Assembly: GCA_900554925.1 (NCBI GenBank)
Contig: USJG01000012.1
Location: 1-27,820, forward strand
Reading direction: 5' to 3'
Length of the DNA: 27,820 nt
Origin: an uncultured Lachnospiraceae bacterium
GTDB lineage: Bacteria > Bacillota > Clostridia > Lachnospirales > Lachnospiraceae
Position 1 is the first letter of the stretch. Every line of letters starts with the position of its first letter. Shown here in pieces: positions 7,093 to 16,049 of this stretch. A model generated the notes under the pieces. It saw only the letters and a list, made by a program, of their open reading frames with translations, had not been told where the DNA came from and did not search any database. Both the position numbers and the translations under genes were made by a program.

Positions 7093-7611
7093 ATGGAACC
7101 CAGATTGTTTGACCTTGACCTGCAGCTTTTAGTAGATGCGGCACTTATGATCATCGCAGTCTTTGTACTTTTTCTGGTGGCGTCTTATTTCCTGTTTAAT
7201 CCCGTAAGGGAAATGCTGGCAAAAAGACAGGCTAAGATAAGAGATGAGCTTTTAGATGCGGCACAGGACAAGGAAGACGCGGCGATTTTAAGGGCACAGT
7301 ATGAGGAAAAGCTTGCAAGTATCAATAAAGAGGCAGAAGAAATTTTAAGCGACGCCAGAAAGCGCGGGCTGGAAAATGAAAATAAGATTATAGCCGAGGC
7401 GAAGGAAGAAGCGGCAAGAATCATTGACAGAGCCAGAGTGGAAGCCCAGCTTGAGAAGCAGAAAGCCGCAGATGATGTGAAACGCGAAATGGTAGTGATT
7501 GCCTCCATGATGGCGGGCAAGGCAGTAAAGGCGTCTATCGATACAACCATACAGGAAAGCCTGGTAAATGAAACGTTAAAGGAAATAGGTGAGAGCACAT
7601 GGCAAAGCTAG
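7093..7611 (+). CDS. atpF: F0F1 ATP synthase subunit b
   Basis: The 172-residue peripheral stalk subunit has one N-terminal transmembrane helix (about residues 11-33) and then a long charged helix: the NPVREMLAKRQAKI dimer entry followed by alternating Ala, Glu and Lys, including EEILSDARKRGLENENKII. It links subunit a to delta and the F1 head. ATG 7093 follows GGAGG with a 7-nt spacer; the TTG at 7072 in the same frame has no support. The last 13 nt overlap atpH, indicating coupled translation. Confidence 0.95.
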   Translation: MEPRLFDLDLQLLVDAALMIIAVFVLFLVASYFLFNPVREMLAKRQAKIRDELLDAAQDKEDAAILRAQYEEKLASINKEAEEILSDARKRGLENENKIIAEAKEEAARIIDRARVEAQLEKQKAADDVKREMVVIASMMAGKAVKASIDTTIQESLVNETLKEIGESTWQS

Positions 7612-8144
7612 TTGGGACCACATATGGAGAAGCTTTGTTTGAACTGGCTGTGGAAGAAGGCAGGGAAGACGAATTTTTAGCTGAGATTACCCAGTTAAAG
7701 GAATTGCTTAAAGAGAATCCTGACTTTGGAAAGCTGATGAATCATCCTAAGATTCTTAAGGAGGATAAGCTGAAGGTTCTGGAGGAAGTCTTTAAGGGAC
7801 GTATTTCCGAAGAATTGCTTGGATTTTTATATCTGATTGTCAGTAAAGACAGATACAGTGAGATTGACAGTATTCTGGATTATTTTATTGATGAAGTAAA
7901 AAGTCTTAAGGGAATTGGCATTGCCTATGTGACCACAGCAATAGATTTGAGTGAAGTGAAAAAGAAAGAAGTAGAGGAAAGGCTGCTTGCCACCACCTCC
8001 TTTAAAAAGATGGAAATACATTATCAGGTGGATGAGGATCTGATCGGAGGCATGGTCATCCGTATTGGAGACAGGGTGGTTGACAGCAGTGTGAAAAATA
8101 AGCTGTTTGAATTACAGCGCGAGCTGCTTAAAGTACAAATTTAA
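7599..8144 (+). CDS. atpH: F0F1 ATP synthase subunit delta
   Basis: The 181-residue OSCP/delta subunit connects the b stalk to the top of F1. The N-terminal helical domain begins TYGEALFELAVEEGRED and contains LMNHPKILKEDKLKVLEEVF; the C-terminal part has the family motif VDEDLIGGMVIRIGDRVVDSSVKNKLFEL. The start ATG lies inside the last codons of atpF (13-nt overlap), with AGGTGAG just upstream. A 61-nt gap then separates it from atpA. Confidence 0.95.
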   Translation: MAKLVGTTYGEALFELAVEEGREDEFLAEITQLKELLKENPDFGKLMNHPKILKEDKLKVLEEVFKGRISEELLGFLYLIVSKDRYSEIDSILDYFIDEVKSLKGIGIAYVTTAIDLSEVKKKEVEERLLATTSFKKMEIHYQVDEDLIGGMVIRIGDRVVDSSVKNKLFELQRELLKVQI

Positions 8145-8205
8145 GAAGAATGTCAAAGCATTCTTACGGGAAAGCAAATAATGAAAAGAAAGGTGCGTAA
8201 GAACC

Positions 8206-9714
8206 ATGAATTTAAGACCCGAAGAAATCAGTTCTGTGATCAAAGAGCAGATCAAAAGATACGCTTCAGAGCTTGAAGTTTCAGACGTTGGTACTGTTAT
8301 TCAGGTTGCCGACGGTATTGCACGTGTACATGGTCTTGAAAACGCAATGCAGGGAGAACTTCTGGAATTCCCCGGAGAAGTATATGGAATGGTACTGAAT
8401 CTGGAAGAAGACAACGTAGGCGCGGTGCTTTTGGGAAGCCAGAAAAATATCAATGAAGGCGATACGGTCAAGACAACCGGACGCGTTGTTGAGGTTCCTG
8501 CAGGCGATGCCATGCTGGGACGTGTTGTTAATGCTCTTGGGCAGCCAATTGATGGTAAAGGCCCCATACAGACAGATAAATATCGTAAGATCGAAAGAGT
8601 TGCTTCCGGTGTTATTACCAGAAAGTCAGTAGATACACCTTTGCAGACAGGTATTAAGGCAATCGATTCCATGGTACCTATCGGAAGGGGCCAGCGTGAA
8701 CTTATTATCGGCGACAGACAGACCGGTAAGACAGCAATTGCTATTGATACTATTATTAATCAGAAAGGGCAGGGCGTAAAATGTATTTACGTTGCCATAG
8801 GACAGAAAGCGTCCACAGTTGCTTCTATTGTCAATACATTAGAAGAATTTGGGGCATTGGCTTATACGACGGTTGTAGCAGCTACAGCCAGTGAGCTTGC
8901 GCCTCTCCAGTATATTGCTCCTTATTCGGGATGCGCCATTGGGGAAGAGTGGATGGAAAATGGACAGGATGTGCTGGTTGTTTATGATGACTTAAGCAAG
9001 CATGCAGCCGCATACCGTACACTTTCATTGCTCCTTAAGCGTCCTCCCGGACGTGAAGCATATCCCGGTGATGTGTTCTATCTGCATTCAAGGCTCCTTG
9101 AACGTGCAGCCAAAATGAGTGACGAATATGGCGGCGGTTCCCTTACCGCGCTTCCTATTATAGAGACTCAGGCAGGAGATGTTTCTGCCTATATTCCCAC
9201 CAATGTTATTTCTATTACAGATGGTCAGATCTATCTGGAAACAGAAATGTTTAACTCCGGTTTCCGCCCGGCGGTTAATGCAGGTTTGTCCGTATCCCGT
9301 GTAGGCGGCGCAGCACAGATTAAGGCCATGAAGAAGATAGCAGCACCTATCCGTGTGGAACTGGCCCAGTACAGGGAACTGGCAGCTTTTTCACAGTTTG
9401 GTTCGGAACTGGACGCAGATACCAAGGAGAAGCTGGCACAGGGGGAAAGAATTAAGGAGATATTAAAGCAGCCTCAATACAGGCCCATGCCTGTGCAGTA
9501 TCAGGTCATCATTATTTATACAGCCACCAACAAGTATCTGCTGGATGTGCCTACTGAGGATATTACAAGATTTGAAAAAGAATTTTTTGAATTTCTTGAT
9601 ACCAAATATCCTGAGGTTCCCAGAACCATTGCAGAGGAAAAGGTGATCTCCGACCAAACGGAAGAAACCTTAAAGAAAGCCATTGCAGAGTTCAAAGCAG
9701 CATTTTTGAAATAG
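8206..9714 (+). CDS. atpA: F0F1 ATP synthase subunit alpha
   Basis: The 502-residue non-catalytic nucleotide-binding subunit of F1 is full length. Visible motifs are the N-terminal beta-barrel, Walker A GDRQTGKT at residues 169-176, VLVVYDDLSKHA as Walker B, and the alpha/beta signature PAVNAGLSVSRVGG that carries the arginine finger at the beta-subunit site. The C-terminal helical domain has the expected FEFLDTKYPEV pattern. The Shine-Dalgarno is AAAGGTG, some 10 nt upstream of ATG. No frameshift or missing motif is seen. Confidence 0.98.
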   Translation: MNLRPEEISSVIKEQIKRYASELEVSDVGTVIQVADGIARVHGLENAMQGELLEFPGEVYGMVLNLEEDNVGAVLLGSQKNINEGDTVKTTGRVVEVPAGDAMLGRVVNALGQPIDGKGPIQTDKYRKIERVASGVITRKSVDTPLQTGIKAIDSMVPIGRGQRELIIGDRQTGKTAIAIDTIINQKGQGVKCIYVAIGQKASTVASIVNTLEEFGALAYTTVVAATASELAPLQYIAPYSGCAIGEEWMENGQDVLVVYDDLSKHAAAYRTLSLLLKRPPGREAYPGDVFYLHSRLLERAAKMSDEYGGGSLTALPIIETQAGDVSAYIPTNVISITDGQIYLETEMFNSGFRPAVNAGLSVSRVGGAAQIKAMKKIAAPIRVELAQYRELAAFSQFGSELDADTKEKLAQGERIKEILKQPQYRPMPVQYQVIIIYTATNKYLLDVPTEDITRFEKEFFEFLDTKYPEVPRTIAEEKVISDQTEETLKKAIAEFKAAFLK

Positions 9715-9728
9715 AATGGAGGATGATT

Positions 9729-10598
9729 ATGGCTTCAATGCGTGATATAAAACGGCGTAAGGGCAGTATTCAGAGCACCCAGCAGATTACCAAGGCTATG
9801 AAGCTTGTTTCCACTGTTAAGCTGCAGAGAGCAAAGATGAATGCAGAGAAAACCGACAGCTATTTCCGCTGTATGTACGATACGGTCAATTCCATTTTGA
9901 AAAGGACGAAAAACCTGGAGCACAGGTATTTGAAGTCTGGAAAGTCCGGAAAAAAGGCTGTGATCGTGATCACATCAAACAGAGGGCTGGCAGGAGGCTA
10001 TAATTCCAATGTGATCAAACTGATTACAAGAGGAGAGCTGGCAAAAGAAGATCTGGCAGTCTATGCAATTGGCAAAAAGGGAAAGGAAGCGCTGCAAAAA
10101 CAGTATGAGATCAAGGCAGATTACTCTGAGGTGATCGCAGAGCCTGCTTATGTGGACGCCATGGCAATCAGCAGGGAAGTGCTGGCTTCTTTTGAAAAAG
10201 GAGAGATCAGCGAAATTTATCTTGCCTACACTGCATTTAAAAATACAGTTGTGCATATCCCTACGCTTTTAAAGCTTCTACCTGTTGAAGTGAATCAGGA
10301 GGAAACAGAAGGAGGGGAGGGAGAGCAGGGGGACAACAGAGCGCTTATGAACTTTGAGCCTGAGGATGAGGAAGCCTTAAACCTGCTTATACCCAAGTAT
10401 ATAACCAGTCTGATCTATGGCGGTATGATAGAAGCGGTAGCCAGTGAAAACGGAGCCAGAATGCAGGCAATGGATTCGGCTACCAGCAATGCGGAAGAAA
10501 TGATAGATAATTTAACGCTGCTGTACAACAGAGCACGTCAGGGCTCTATTACGCAGGAATTGACAGAAATTATTGCAGGAGCAAATGCAATATCATAA
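9729..10598 (+). CDS. atpG: F0F1 ATP synthase subunit gamma
   Basis: The 289-residue central rotor shaft subunit starts MASMRDIKRRKGSIQSTQQ and continues ITKAMKLVSTVKLQ, the universal N-terminal coiled coil. The C-terminal helix carries NGARMQAMDSATSNAEEMI and LYNRARQGSITQELTEIIAGA, the family signature. ATG 9729 is preferred over ATG 9723: GGAGG (9718-9722) touches the first ATG directly but lies 6 nt from the second. A short acidic insert (EVNQEETEGGEGEQGDN, about residues 192-208) is longer than in many gammas and probably lies on the surface. Confidence 0.96.
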   Translation: MASMRDIKRRKGSIQSTQQITKAMKLVSTVKLQRAKMNAEKTDSYFRCMYDTVNSILKRTKNLEHRYLKSGKSGKKAVIVITSNRGLAGGYNSNVIKLITRGELAKEDLAVYAIGKKGKEALQKQYEIKADYSEVIAEPAYVDAMAISREVLASFEKGEISEIYLAYTAFKNTVVHIPTLLKLLPVEVNQEETEGGEGEQGDNRALMNFEPEDEEALNLLIPKYITSLIYGGMIEAVASENGARMQAMDSATSNAEEMIDNLTLLYNRARQGSITQELTEIIAGANAIS

Positions 10599-10627
10599 AA
10601 AGCTGTGTTAAGAGAATGAAAGAAGCG

Positions 10628-10652
10628 TGCCTGGTGGGCTACTGACCAGGCA
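10628..10652 (+). promoter_or_regulatory. Hairpin in the atpG-atpD gap, next to the atpD ribosome binding site
   Basis: TGCCTGGT (10628-10635) and ACCAGGCA (10645-10652) form a perfect 8-bp stem with a 9-nt loop. The stem ends 4 nt before the atpD Shine-Dalgarno GGAGG (10657-10661). There is no T-run, so it is not a terminator. It could affect ribosome access or mRNA processing and so help set beta-subunit dosage; that is inference. Confidence 0.6.
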
Positions 10653-10665
10653 GAATGGAGGAAAA

Positions 10666-12075
10666 ATGGCAGATTTAAATACGAGCAAAGAAATTAGCTC
10701 GGGAAAAATTACACAGATCATCAGTGCCGTTCTGGATATTAAATTTACAGAAGGCAGACTGCCGGAAATCAACGAAGCGATCAGGATCCCTTTAAAGGAG
10801 GGAGGAGAGCTTACCGTTGAGGTAGCACAGCATCTGGGTGATGATACGGTCAGATGTATTGCCATGGGTCCCACCGATGGCCTGGTAAGAGGAATGGAAG
10901 CAATCGCTACGGGCGCTCCCATCAGTGTGCCGGTTGGTGAAAATACCCTTGGACGTATGTTTAATGTTTTGGGACAGCCTATTGATAACAAGCCTGCTCC
11001 GGAAGGAGTAACCTATGAGCCCATACACAGGCCAGCCCCTGAATTTGTGGAGCAGTCAACCCAACAGGAACTTCTGGAAACGGGCATCAAGGTGGTAGAC
11101 CTTCTCTGCCCCTATCAGAAGGGTGGAAAGATCGGTCTGTTTGGAGGCGCCGGTGTTGGTAAAACGGTCCTGATTCAGGAATTGATCCGTAATATTGCAA
11201 CAGAGCATGGCGGCTATTCCGTATTTACCGGTGTTGGTGAGAGGACCAGAGAGGGAAATGATCTTTACTATGAAATGAAAGAGTCAGGGGTTATTGATAA
11301 GACTACCATGGTATTTGGTCAGATGAATGAACCCCCCGGAGCAAGAATGAGAGTAGGTCTTTCGGGACTTACCATGGCAGAATATTTCCGTGACAAGGGC
11401 GGAAAGGACGTGCTGCTTTTTATTGATAATATTTTCCGTTTTACTCAGGCCGGCTCAGAGGTTTCTGCGCTGCTTGGACGTATGCCCTCTGCGGTAGGTT
11501 ATCAGCCTACGTTGCAGACAGAAATGGGCGCCCTTCAGGAGCGTATCACCTCCACAAAAAATGGCTCCATCACCTCCGTACAGGCGGTATATGTGCCTGC
11601 GGATGACCTGACGGACCCTGCACCTGCAACTACATTTGCCCATTTGGATGCTACCACAGTTCTTTCCAGATCTATTGTGGAGCTGGGCATTTATCCTGCG
11701 GTTGATCCCCTGGAATCCACTTCCAGAATCCTGGATCCCAGAATCCTTGGGCAGGAGCATTACCAGGTGGCCAGAGGGGTACAGGAAATTTTGCAGAAGT
11801 ATAAGGAATTGCAGGATATTATTGCTATCCTTGGTATGGATGAACTATCAGAAAGCGATAAGCTGGTAGTTTCCCGTGCAAGAAAGGTACAGAGATTCTT
11901 ATCCCAGCCTTTCTTTGTGGCAGGGCAGTTTACCGGACTTCCCGGCAAATATGTGCCGATCAACGAAACGATCCGCGGATTTAAGGAAATTCTGGAAGGC
12001 AAGCATGACGATATACCGGAGAGCTACTTCTTAAATGCAGGAAGTATTGATGATGTACTTGCCCGCGTAAAATAG
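10666..12075 (+). CDS. atpD: F0F1 ATP synthase subunit beta
   Basis: The 469-residue catalytic subunit of F1 is full length. Walker A is GGAGVGKT at residues 160-167, the catalytic Glu lies in FTGVGERTREGNDLY, Walker B is VLLFIDNIFRF, and the alpha/beta signature is PAVDPLESTSR. The C-terminal lever is GMDELSESD, a DELSEED variant. ATG 10666 has GGAGG 4 nt upstream; a GTG at 10627 in the same frame lies before a hairpin and gives a non-family extension, so it was rejected. Confidence 0.98.
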   Translation: MADLNTSKEISSGKITQIISAVLDIKFTEGRLPEINEAIRIPLKEGGELTVEVAQHLGDDTVRCIAMGPTDGLVRGMEAIATGAPISVPVGENTLGRMFNVLGQPIDNKPAPEGVTYEPIHRPAPEFVEQSTQQELLETGIKVVDLLCPYQKGGKIGLFGGAGVGKTVLIQELIRNIATEHGGYSVFTGVGERTREGNDLYYEMKESGVIDKTTMVFGQMNEPPGARMRVGLSGLTMAEYFRDKGGKDVLLFIDNIFRFTQAGSEVSALLGRMPSAVGYQPTLQTEMGALQERITSTKNGSITSVQAVYVPADDLTDPAPATTFAHLDATTVLSRSIVELGIYPAVDPLESTSRILDPRILGQEHYQVARGVQEILQKYKELQDIIAILGMDELSESDKLVVSRARKVQRFLSQPFFVAGQFTGLPGKYVPINETIRGFKEILEGKHDDIPESYFLNAGSIDDVLARVK

Positions 12076-12091
12076 TGACGGGAGGCAGCAG

Positions 12092-12496
12092 ATGGCAGAC
12101 AACAATTTATTTAAATTAAGGATCATTACTCCTGACCGCGTGTTTTACGAGGGAGAAGTCTCTATGGTAGAGTTCAATACTACTGAGGGCGAAATTGGCA
12201 TCTATAAAAAGCATGTGCCTACTACGGTAATTATAAGCCCTGGTATTTTAACGATCACCGAGGAGGAGGAAACCAGGGAAGCCGCCCTTCACGCAGGATT
12301 TGCGGAGATTTTGCAGGACGAAGTAGTAATTCTGGCAGAGATTATTGAATGGCCCGAAGAAATTGATTTAGAACGGGCAGAAGCGGCTAAGGCACGGGCG
12401 GAGGAAAGACTTCGCAGTAAAACGCCGGAAACGGATCTTATGCGGGTGCAGACTTCATTGCAGAGAGCACTTGCCCGCATCCACGTTATAAAATAA
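12092..12496 (+). CDS. atpC: F0F1 ATP synthase subunit epsilon
   Basis: This 134-residue subunit has an N-terminal beta-sandwich (LRIITPDRVFYEGEV, then VEFNTTEGEIGIYKKHVPTT) and a C-terminal helical hairpin (LERAEAAKARAEERLRSK). Epsilon couples the shaft to the c-ring and inhibits ATP hydrolysis through its C-terminal helices, which are complete here. GGGAGG lies six bases before ATG. It closes the operon and is followed by a strong terminator. Confidence 0.96.
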   Translation: MADNNLFKLRIITPDRVFYEGEVSMVEFNTTEGEIGIYKKHVPTTVIISPGILTITEEEETREAALHAGFAEILQDEVVILAEIIEWPEEIDLERAEAAKARAEERLRSKTPETDLMRVQTSLQRALARIHVIK

Positions 12497-12511
12497 ACAA
12501 AATTGACTAAA

Positions 12512-12553
12512 GGCCCAAGGCATCATAAAATTTGCCTTGGGCTGTGTGTTTTA
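12512..12553 (+). terminator. Rho-independent terminator of the atp operon
   Basis: A perfect 10-bp GC-rich stem pairs GCCCAAGGCA (12513-12522) with TGCCTTGGGC (12533-12542) around a 10-nt loop. It is followed by tgtgtg and four T (12549-12552). It starts 16 nt after the atpC stop codon. Confidence 0.88.
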
Positions 12554-12593
12554 TCCTAATTTTAATAAAAGCAGCGGGAGGAAACTATTACAT

Positions 12594-13547
12594 ATGGATG
12601 TAAGTAAATTACAGGAAAATGGAAAATTACTGATAGAGAATATTGGAAGGGTGATTGTGGGGAAGGAGGAAGTAATAAGGCTTCTTCTGACTGCGCTTTT
12701 AGCTGATGGACATGTGCTTTTGGAGGATGTGCCGGGGACTGGAAAAACAAAGCTTGCAAAAACGCTGGCTGCTTCTATAGATGGAAATTTCAGCAGGATT
12801 CAGTTTACGCCGGATCTGCTTCCCGGCGATGTGACAGGAATGAATGTTTATAACAGGAAAAGCGGTGAGTTTGAGCTTAGAAAAGGGCCGGTCTTTACAA
12901 ACATACTGCTGGCAGATGAGATTAACCGGGCTACTCCAAGAACCCAGTCAGGTCTTTTGGAGAGTATGGAGGAGAGACAGGTAACCATTGATGGGGAAGG
13001 GATGCCGCTTGATGATCCCTTTTTTGTAATTGCAACTCAGAATCCCATAGAGAGTGCAGGAACCTTTCCTCTGCCGGAGGCACAGCTTGACCGCTTTATG
13101 ATGAAATTGTCTGTGGGACTCCCTTCAAAGGAGGAAGAGGTCGCCATTTTGGAACGATTCATGCAAGAAGACCCTTACAGCCATCTCAAGGCGGTAATCA
13201 GCCTGGAAACTCTTAAGGAAATGAAACTGTGGGCGGCTGAGATTTTTGTACATCCTGAAATTGAAAAATATATGGTAGATATTACAGCTGCAACCAGACA
13301 AAAGGATAAGGTAGTTATGGGGGCAAGTCCCAGGGCAACTATTGCATTTATGCGGGCTGTCAAAGCCTATGCCGGGCTTTCGGGAAGAGCATACTGTATT
13401 CCCGATGACGTAAAAGCCCTGGCAGTTCCTGTGCTGGCACACAGGCTAAAGCTTTCCTACGGGCATCAATCAGGAAACGAGGCAGAAGGAATTGTCGGTG
13501 AAATACTGGAAAGTATTCCGGCACCTACGGAAAACTTTGCTGTTTAA
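12594..13547 (+). CDS. MoxR family AAA+ ATPase
   Basis: The 318-residue protein is a single MoxR-type AAA+ module: Walker A DVPGTGKT (residues 45-52), Walker B ILLADEINR with Asp108 and Glu109, the MoxR motif ATPRTQSGLLESMEERQVTIDG, sensor 1 FFVIATQNPIESAGTFPLPEAQLDRF, and a C-terminal lid with GASPRATIAFMRAVKA. MoxR ATPases act as chaperones that mature or activate partner complexes, usually with a DUF58/VWA protein encoded next door, as here. The start is ATG 12594; GGGAGG lies 12 nt upstream, a long spacer, but no other start codon fits. No clear promoter is seen between the atp terminator and the start. Confidence 0.92.
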   Translation: MDVSKLQENGKLLIENIGRVIVGKEEVIRLLLTALLADGHVLLEDVPGTGKTKLAKTLAASIDGNFSRIQFTPDLLPGDVTGMNVYNRKSGEFELRKGPVFTNILLADEINRATPRTQSGLLESMEERQVTIDGEGMPLDDPFFVIATQNPIESAGTFPLPEAQLDRFMMKLSVGLPSKEEEVAILERFMQEDPYSHLKAVISLETLKEMKLWAAEIFVHPEIEKYMVDITAATRQKDKVVMGASPRATIAFMRAVKAYAGLSGRAYCIPDDVKALAVPVLAHRLKLSYGHQSGNEAEGIVGEILESIPAPTENFAV

Positions 13548-13559
13548 TGGGGGAGTATC

Positions 13560-14687
13560 ATGGTTGTTGTTTTTGCAGCGCTGCTTGCTTTTTTCCTGTT
13601 TCTTCTGCAAAGAGTCATATACCAATATTGGTGGAACAGGGGCATTTCGGTAGTTCTGAATTTTGAAAAGGAACTGGTACGCGAGGGGGAAAAGGTCAGG
13701 CTTTTGGAAATTGTGGAAAACCGTAAAAGGCTTCCCCTGCCTTCGCTTAAGGTTAAATTCCAGTGTTCCAGGCATCTGCTATTTCAAGGACAGGACAATG
13801 GCAGTGTCACGGATAAATATTATAGAAACGACTTATTTACATTGATGCCCTATAAGCGGATTACCAGAAGCCATCAGATTTTGTGCTCTAAAAGGGGATA
13901 TTATGGGATATACGCCATTGATCTGGTGGGAGCGGATTTGTTTTTCTCTGAGGAAATGATGGACAGCTTAACCAGTAACACAGTAGTTTACGTGATACCG
14001 AAGCTATTATCCGTCAGTCAGATTTCCCCTGCACTAAGGAGAATCAGCGGAGAGGTGGCAGCCAGGAGATACGAGCTTGAGGATCCCTTTACCTATCAGG
14101 GAATCAGGGAATACGAAGTTTATGATGAGTTAAAGACGATCAACTGGAAAGCTACAGCTAAAACAGGAGAGCTAAAGGTTAATATTCGAGAGCACACAGC
14201 GGTAAGTAATGTGCAGATATTTATGAATCTTGAGGATAAGGGAATATTAAGAAGAGAGGAACTTTTAGAGATGAGCATCAGTATTTGTGCTCAGTTGGCA
14301 GAAAGTATGCTCATGCAGGGAGTAAGGGTCAGTATTTTTGCAAATGCAGGAGACTGTATTACTGGTCAACAACTTTTATTGGAGGAGATTACGGATATTT
14401 CAGGTATGGAAGGAGTTCTCAAGGCTCTTGCCAGGCTTGACCTTGACAGTCCTATGGAAAAGTTTGCAAATTGTTTTCGGGAAAAATTATTTACCTCAAA
14501 GGAATCTCTCTATACAATATTTATTTCTCCTGACAGACACAGTGAATATCAGTCAGTCCTCATGGAATATAAAATGAAATGGGGAGAGGATTTTGTGTGG
14601 ATCTGCCCGGTTAAAAAACAGGAGGAAGAAAAGGTGGAGGAGAGCCTGAAGGCCAAAACAATCTTCATTTCGGAGGGGCTTACATGA
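13560..14687 (+). CDS. DUF58 domain protein
   Basis: The 375-residue protein has an N-terminal hydrophobic segment (residues 1-23), a beta-rich middle (REGEKVRLLEIVENRKRLPLPSLKV) and the DUF58 signature at about 181-210 (ELEDPFTYQGIREYEVYDEL, then TINWKATAKTGELKV). The C-terminal part resembles a VWA-like fold. DUF58 proteins work with MoxR ATPases in membrane or envelope systems of unclear function. It begins 12 nt after the MoxR stop with GGGGAG upstream, and its stop overlaps the next start as ATGA (14684-14687), so all three genes are coupled. Confidence 0.88.
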   Translation: MVVVFAALLAFFLFLLQRVIYQYWWNRGISVVLNFEKELVREGEKVRLLEIVENRKRLPLPSLKVKFQCSRHLLFQGQDNGSVTDKYYRNDLFTLMPYKRITRSHQILCSKRGYYGIYAIDLVGADLFFSEEMMDSLTSNTVVYVIPKLLSVSQISPALRRISGEVAARRYELEDPFTYQGIREYEVYDELKTINWKATAKTGELKVNIREHTAVSNVQIFMNLEDKGILRREELLEMSISICAQLAESMLMQGVRVSIFANAGDCITGQQLLLEEITDISGMEGVLKALARLDLDSPMEKFANCFREKLFTSKESLYTIFISPDRHSEYQSVLMEYKMKWGEDFVWICPVKKQEEEKVEESLKAKTIFISEGLT

Positions 14688-16003
14688 GAGATGTTGAAAA
14701 TACAGCCTTTTACAGAAATTTGGAAATTCTGAAAAATATCATTGCGGAACTGGCCAATTATTTGCTTGTAGCTGCGGTAAGCTATGTGCTTTTAGTAAAC
14801 ATCATGCAGGATAAAGCAGATAGGGAAGTGTTCTTTTGGTTGGCGGCGGTGCCTCTTTTCTGCTATTTCCTGCGGGAAGTGTGTAAAACGCTGCCGGTGT
14901 TTTTACTCCTCCATCTGCTGCCCTTAGCGGCGGTGATTATAATTTATCGTGGAAGCCTTGCACAAAAGGTATTTTCTGTGGGAATTGTCACAGTAGCTAT
15001 GATTTTAAGCCTTATAAAGCGCTTTGACAAAAAAGAAGGGCAGGGAATGGAAGTACTTATGCCCCCTGCCGCAATGGGAATACTGATAGGATTGTACATA
15101 ATTGACGCATTGCAGGGAATAGGAAGCTGCGGCAGTTTTCTGCTTAAGATAACGGTTTGGTTTACATTTGCATACTTTGTTTTTTATTTTTTTAAGCAGT
15201 TCCTTCACTATATGGATATGAATAACCGCACCACAGACAATATTCCAATGCAGCGTATATTTTACCCGGCATTGGGATTATCATGTGGGTTTTCGGCAGT
15301 GGCAGCGGCTGTCATTGCATTTATTTCCAACCGACAATTGATGGACAGGGTCGGGCAGGCAATCAGAAACGCACTGCTGGCAGCCTTAAAGTTTATTTTG
15401 TCACTGTTTTCGGCCAATCAGGAGCCATCATCGTCAGTCTCCCCGGAGGAAGCAGCACAGGAGGTTATCTGGGAGGCGGCACAGGAGATTACGAAGGAGG
15501 CTGCGGTGATTAAGGTTCTGGACATATTAATTGCAGTTGTTGTTTTTGCAGTTATAAGCACGGTTTTAATCATGGCTGTGATTGGGGCAATAAAGCTGAT
15601 CAAGGCAGCTTTCGCAAGGAAGAGAAAAAGGCAGTTAATAGGGGAGGAAATATTTTCAGATAAGGTGGAAAACCTAAAACCGGTGGCAGATTTTAAAGAA
15701 AAGAAGGGAAGCTCCCCCTGGGAAAGACTAAAGGAATCTCTTTCTCCAGAAGAAAAGATTCGGCGCATTTATCGGAAAACACTGTTGAAGAAAGCTGCTT
15801 CATGGGACGGAGAGAAGAAAGCAGCCATTTTAAAGAAAGGAACCGCAAGGGAATGCTGCGGGCAGCTTTATCCACAGTCAGAGGAAGATGCGCAGAAGCT
15901 GGCAGCGCTCTATGAGAAAGCACGTTATGGAAACGGGCTGTGCAGACAGGCGGATGTGCGCAGGGCAAAGCTGCTGGCGGGAAGGCTTTCACAGGAAAGT
16001 TAG
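14684..16003 (+). CDS. Multi-pass membrane protein with DUF4129-like C-terminus
   Basis: This 439-residue protein has about eight transmembrane helices, the last near residues 282-305, and a cytoplasmic tail. The end of the tail (EKIRRIYRKTLLKKAASW, then YEKARYGNG and a basic helix) resembles DUF4129, a domain often attached to transglutaminase-like membrane proteins (TgpA type). No transglutaminase Cys-His-Asp core is visible here. It is the third gene of a MoxR-DUF58-membrane protein unit and overlaps DUF58 by 4 nt. By position it is probably the membrane partner of the MoxR/DUF58 pair; this is inference from gene order in other Firmicutes. Confidence 0.72.
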   Translation: MRDVENTAFYRNLEILKNIIAELANYLLVAAVSYVLLVNIMQDKADREVFFWLAAVPLFCYFLREVCKTLPVFLLLHLLPLAAVIIIYRGSLAQKVFSVGIVTVAMILSLIKRFDKKEGQGMEVLMPPAAMGILIGLYIIDALQGIGSCGSFLLKITVWFTFAYFVFYFFKQFLHYMDMNNRTTDNIPMQRIFYPALGLSCGFSAVAAAVIAFISNRQLMDRVGQAIRNALLAALKFILSLFSANQEPSSSVSPEEAAQEVIWEAAQEITKEAAVIKVLDILIAVVVFAVISTVLIMAVIGAIKLIKAAFARKRKRQLIGEEIFSDKVENLKPVADFKEKKGSSPWERLKESLSPEEKIRRIYRKTLLKKAASWDGEKKAAILKKGTARECCGQLYPQSEEDAQKLAALYEKARYGNGLCRQADVRRAKLLAGRLSQES

Positions 16004-16009
16004 AAAGAG

Positions 16010-16049
16010 CATATGATAACTGTAAAGATATAAGGAAGTTATCCATATG
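16010..16049 (+). promoter_or_regulatory. Hairpin that holds the start codon of the 129-residue gene
   Basis: CATATGATAACT (16010-16021) pairs with AGTTAT (16037-16042) and CATATG (16044-16049), with one bulged C at 16043. The 15-nt loop contains the Shine-Dalgarno TAAGGA (16031-16036), and the start codon ATG (16047-16049) is inside the 3' arm. The left arm also reads CATATGATA, which fits a sigma-K -10 (CATAnnnTA) and partly a sigma-E -10, but the -35 region is weak. Confidence 0.5.

Noticed and set aside
10627..10665. GTG start for atpD at 10627
   Set aside because: It would place the hairpin in the coding region and add a tail unlike other beta subunits; ATG 10666 has its own GGAGG.
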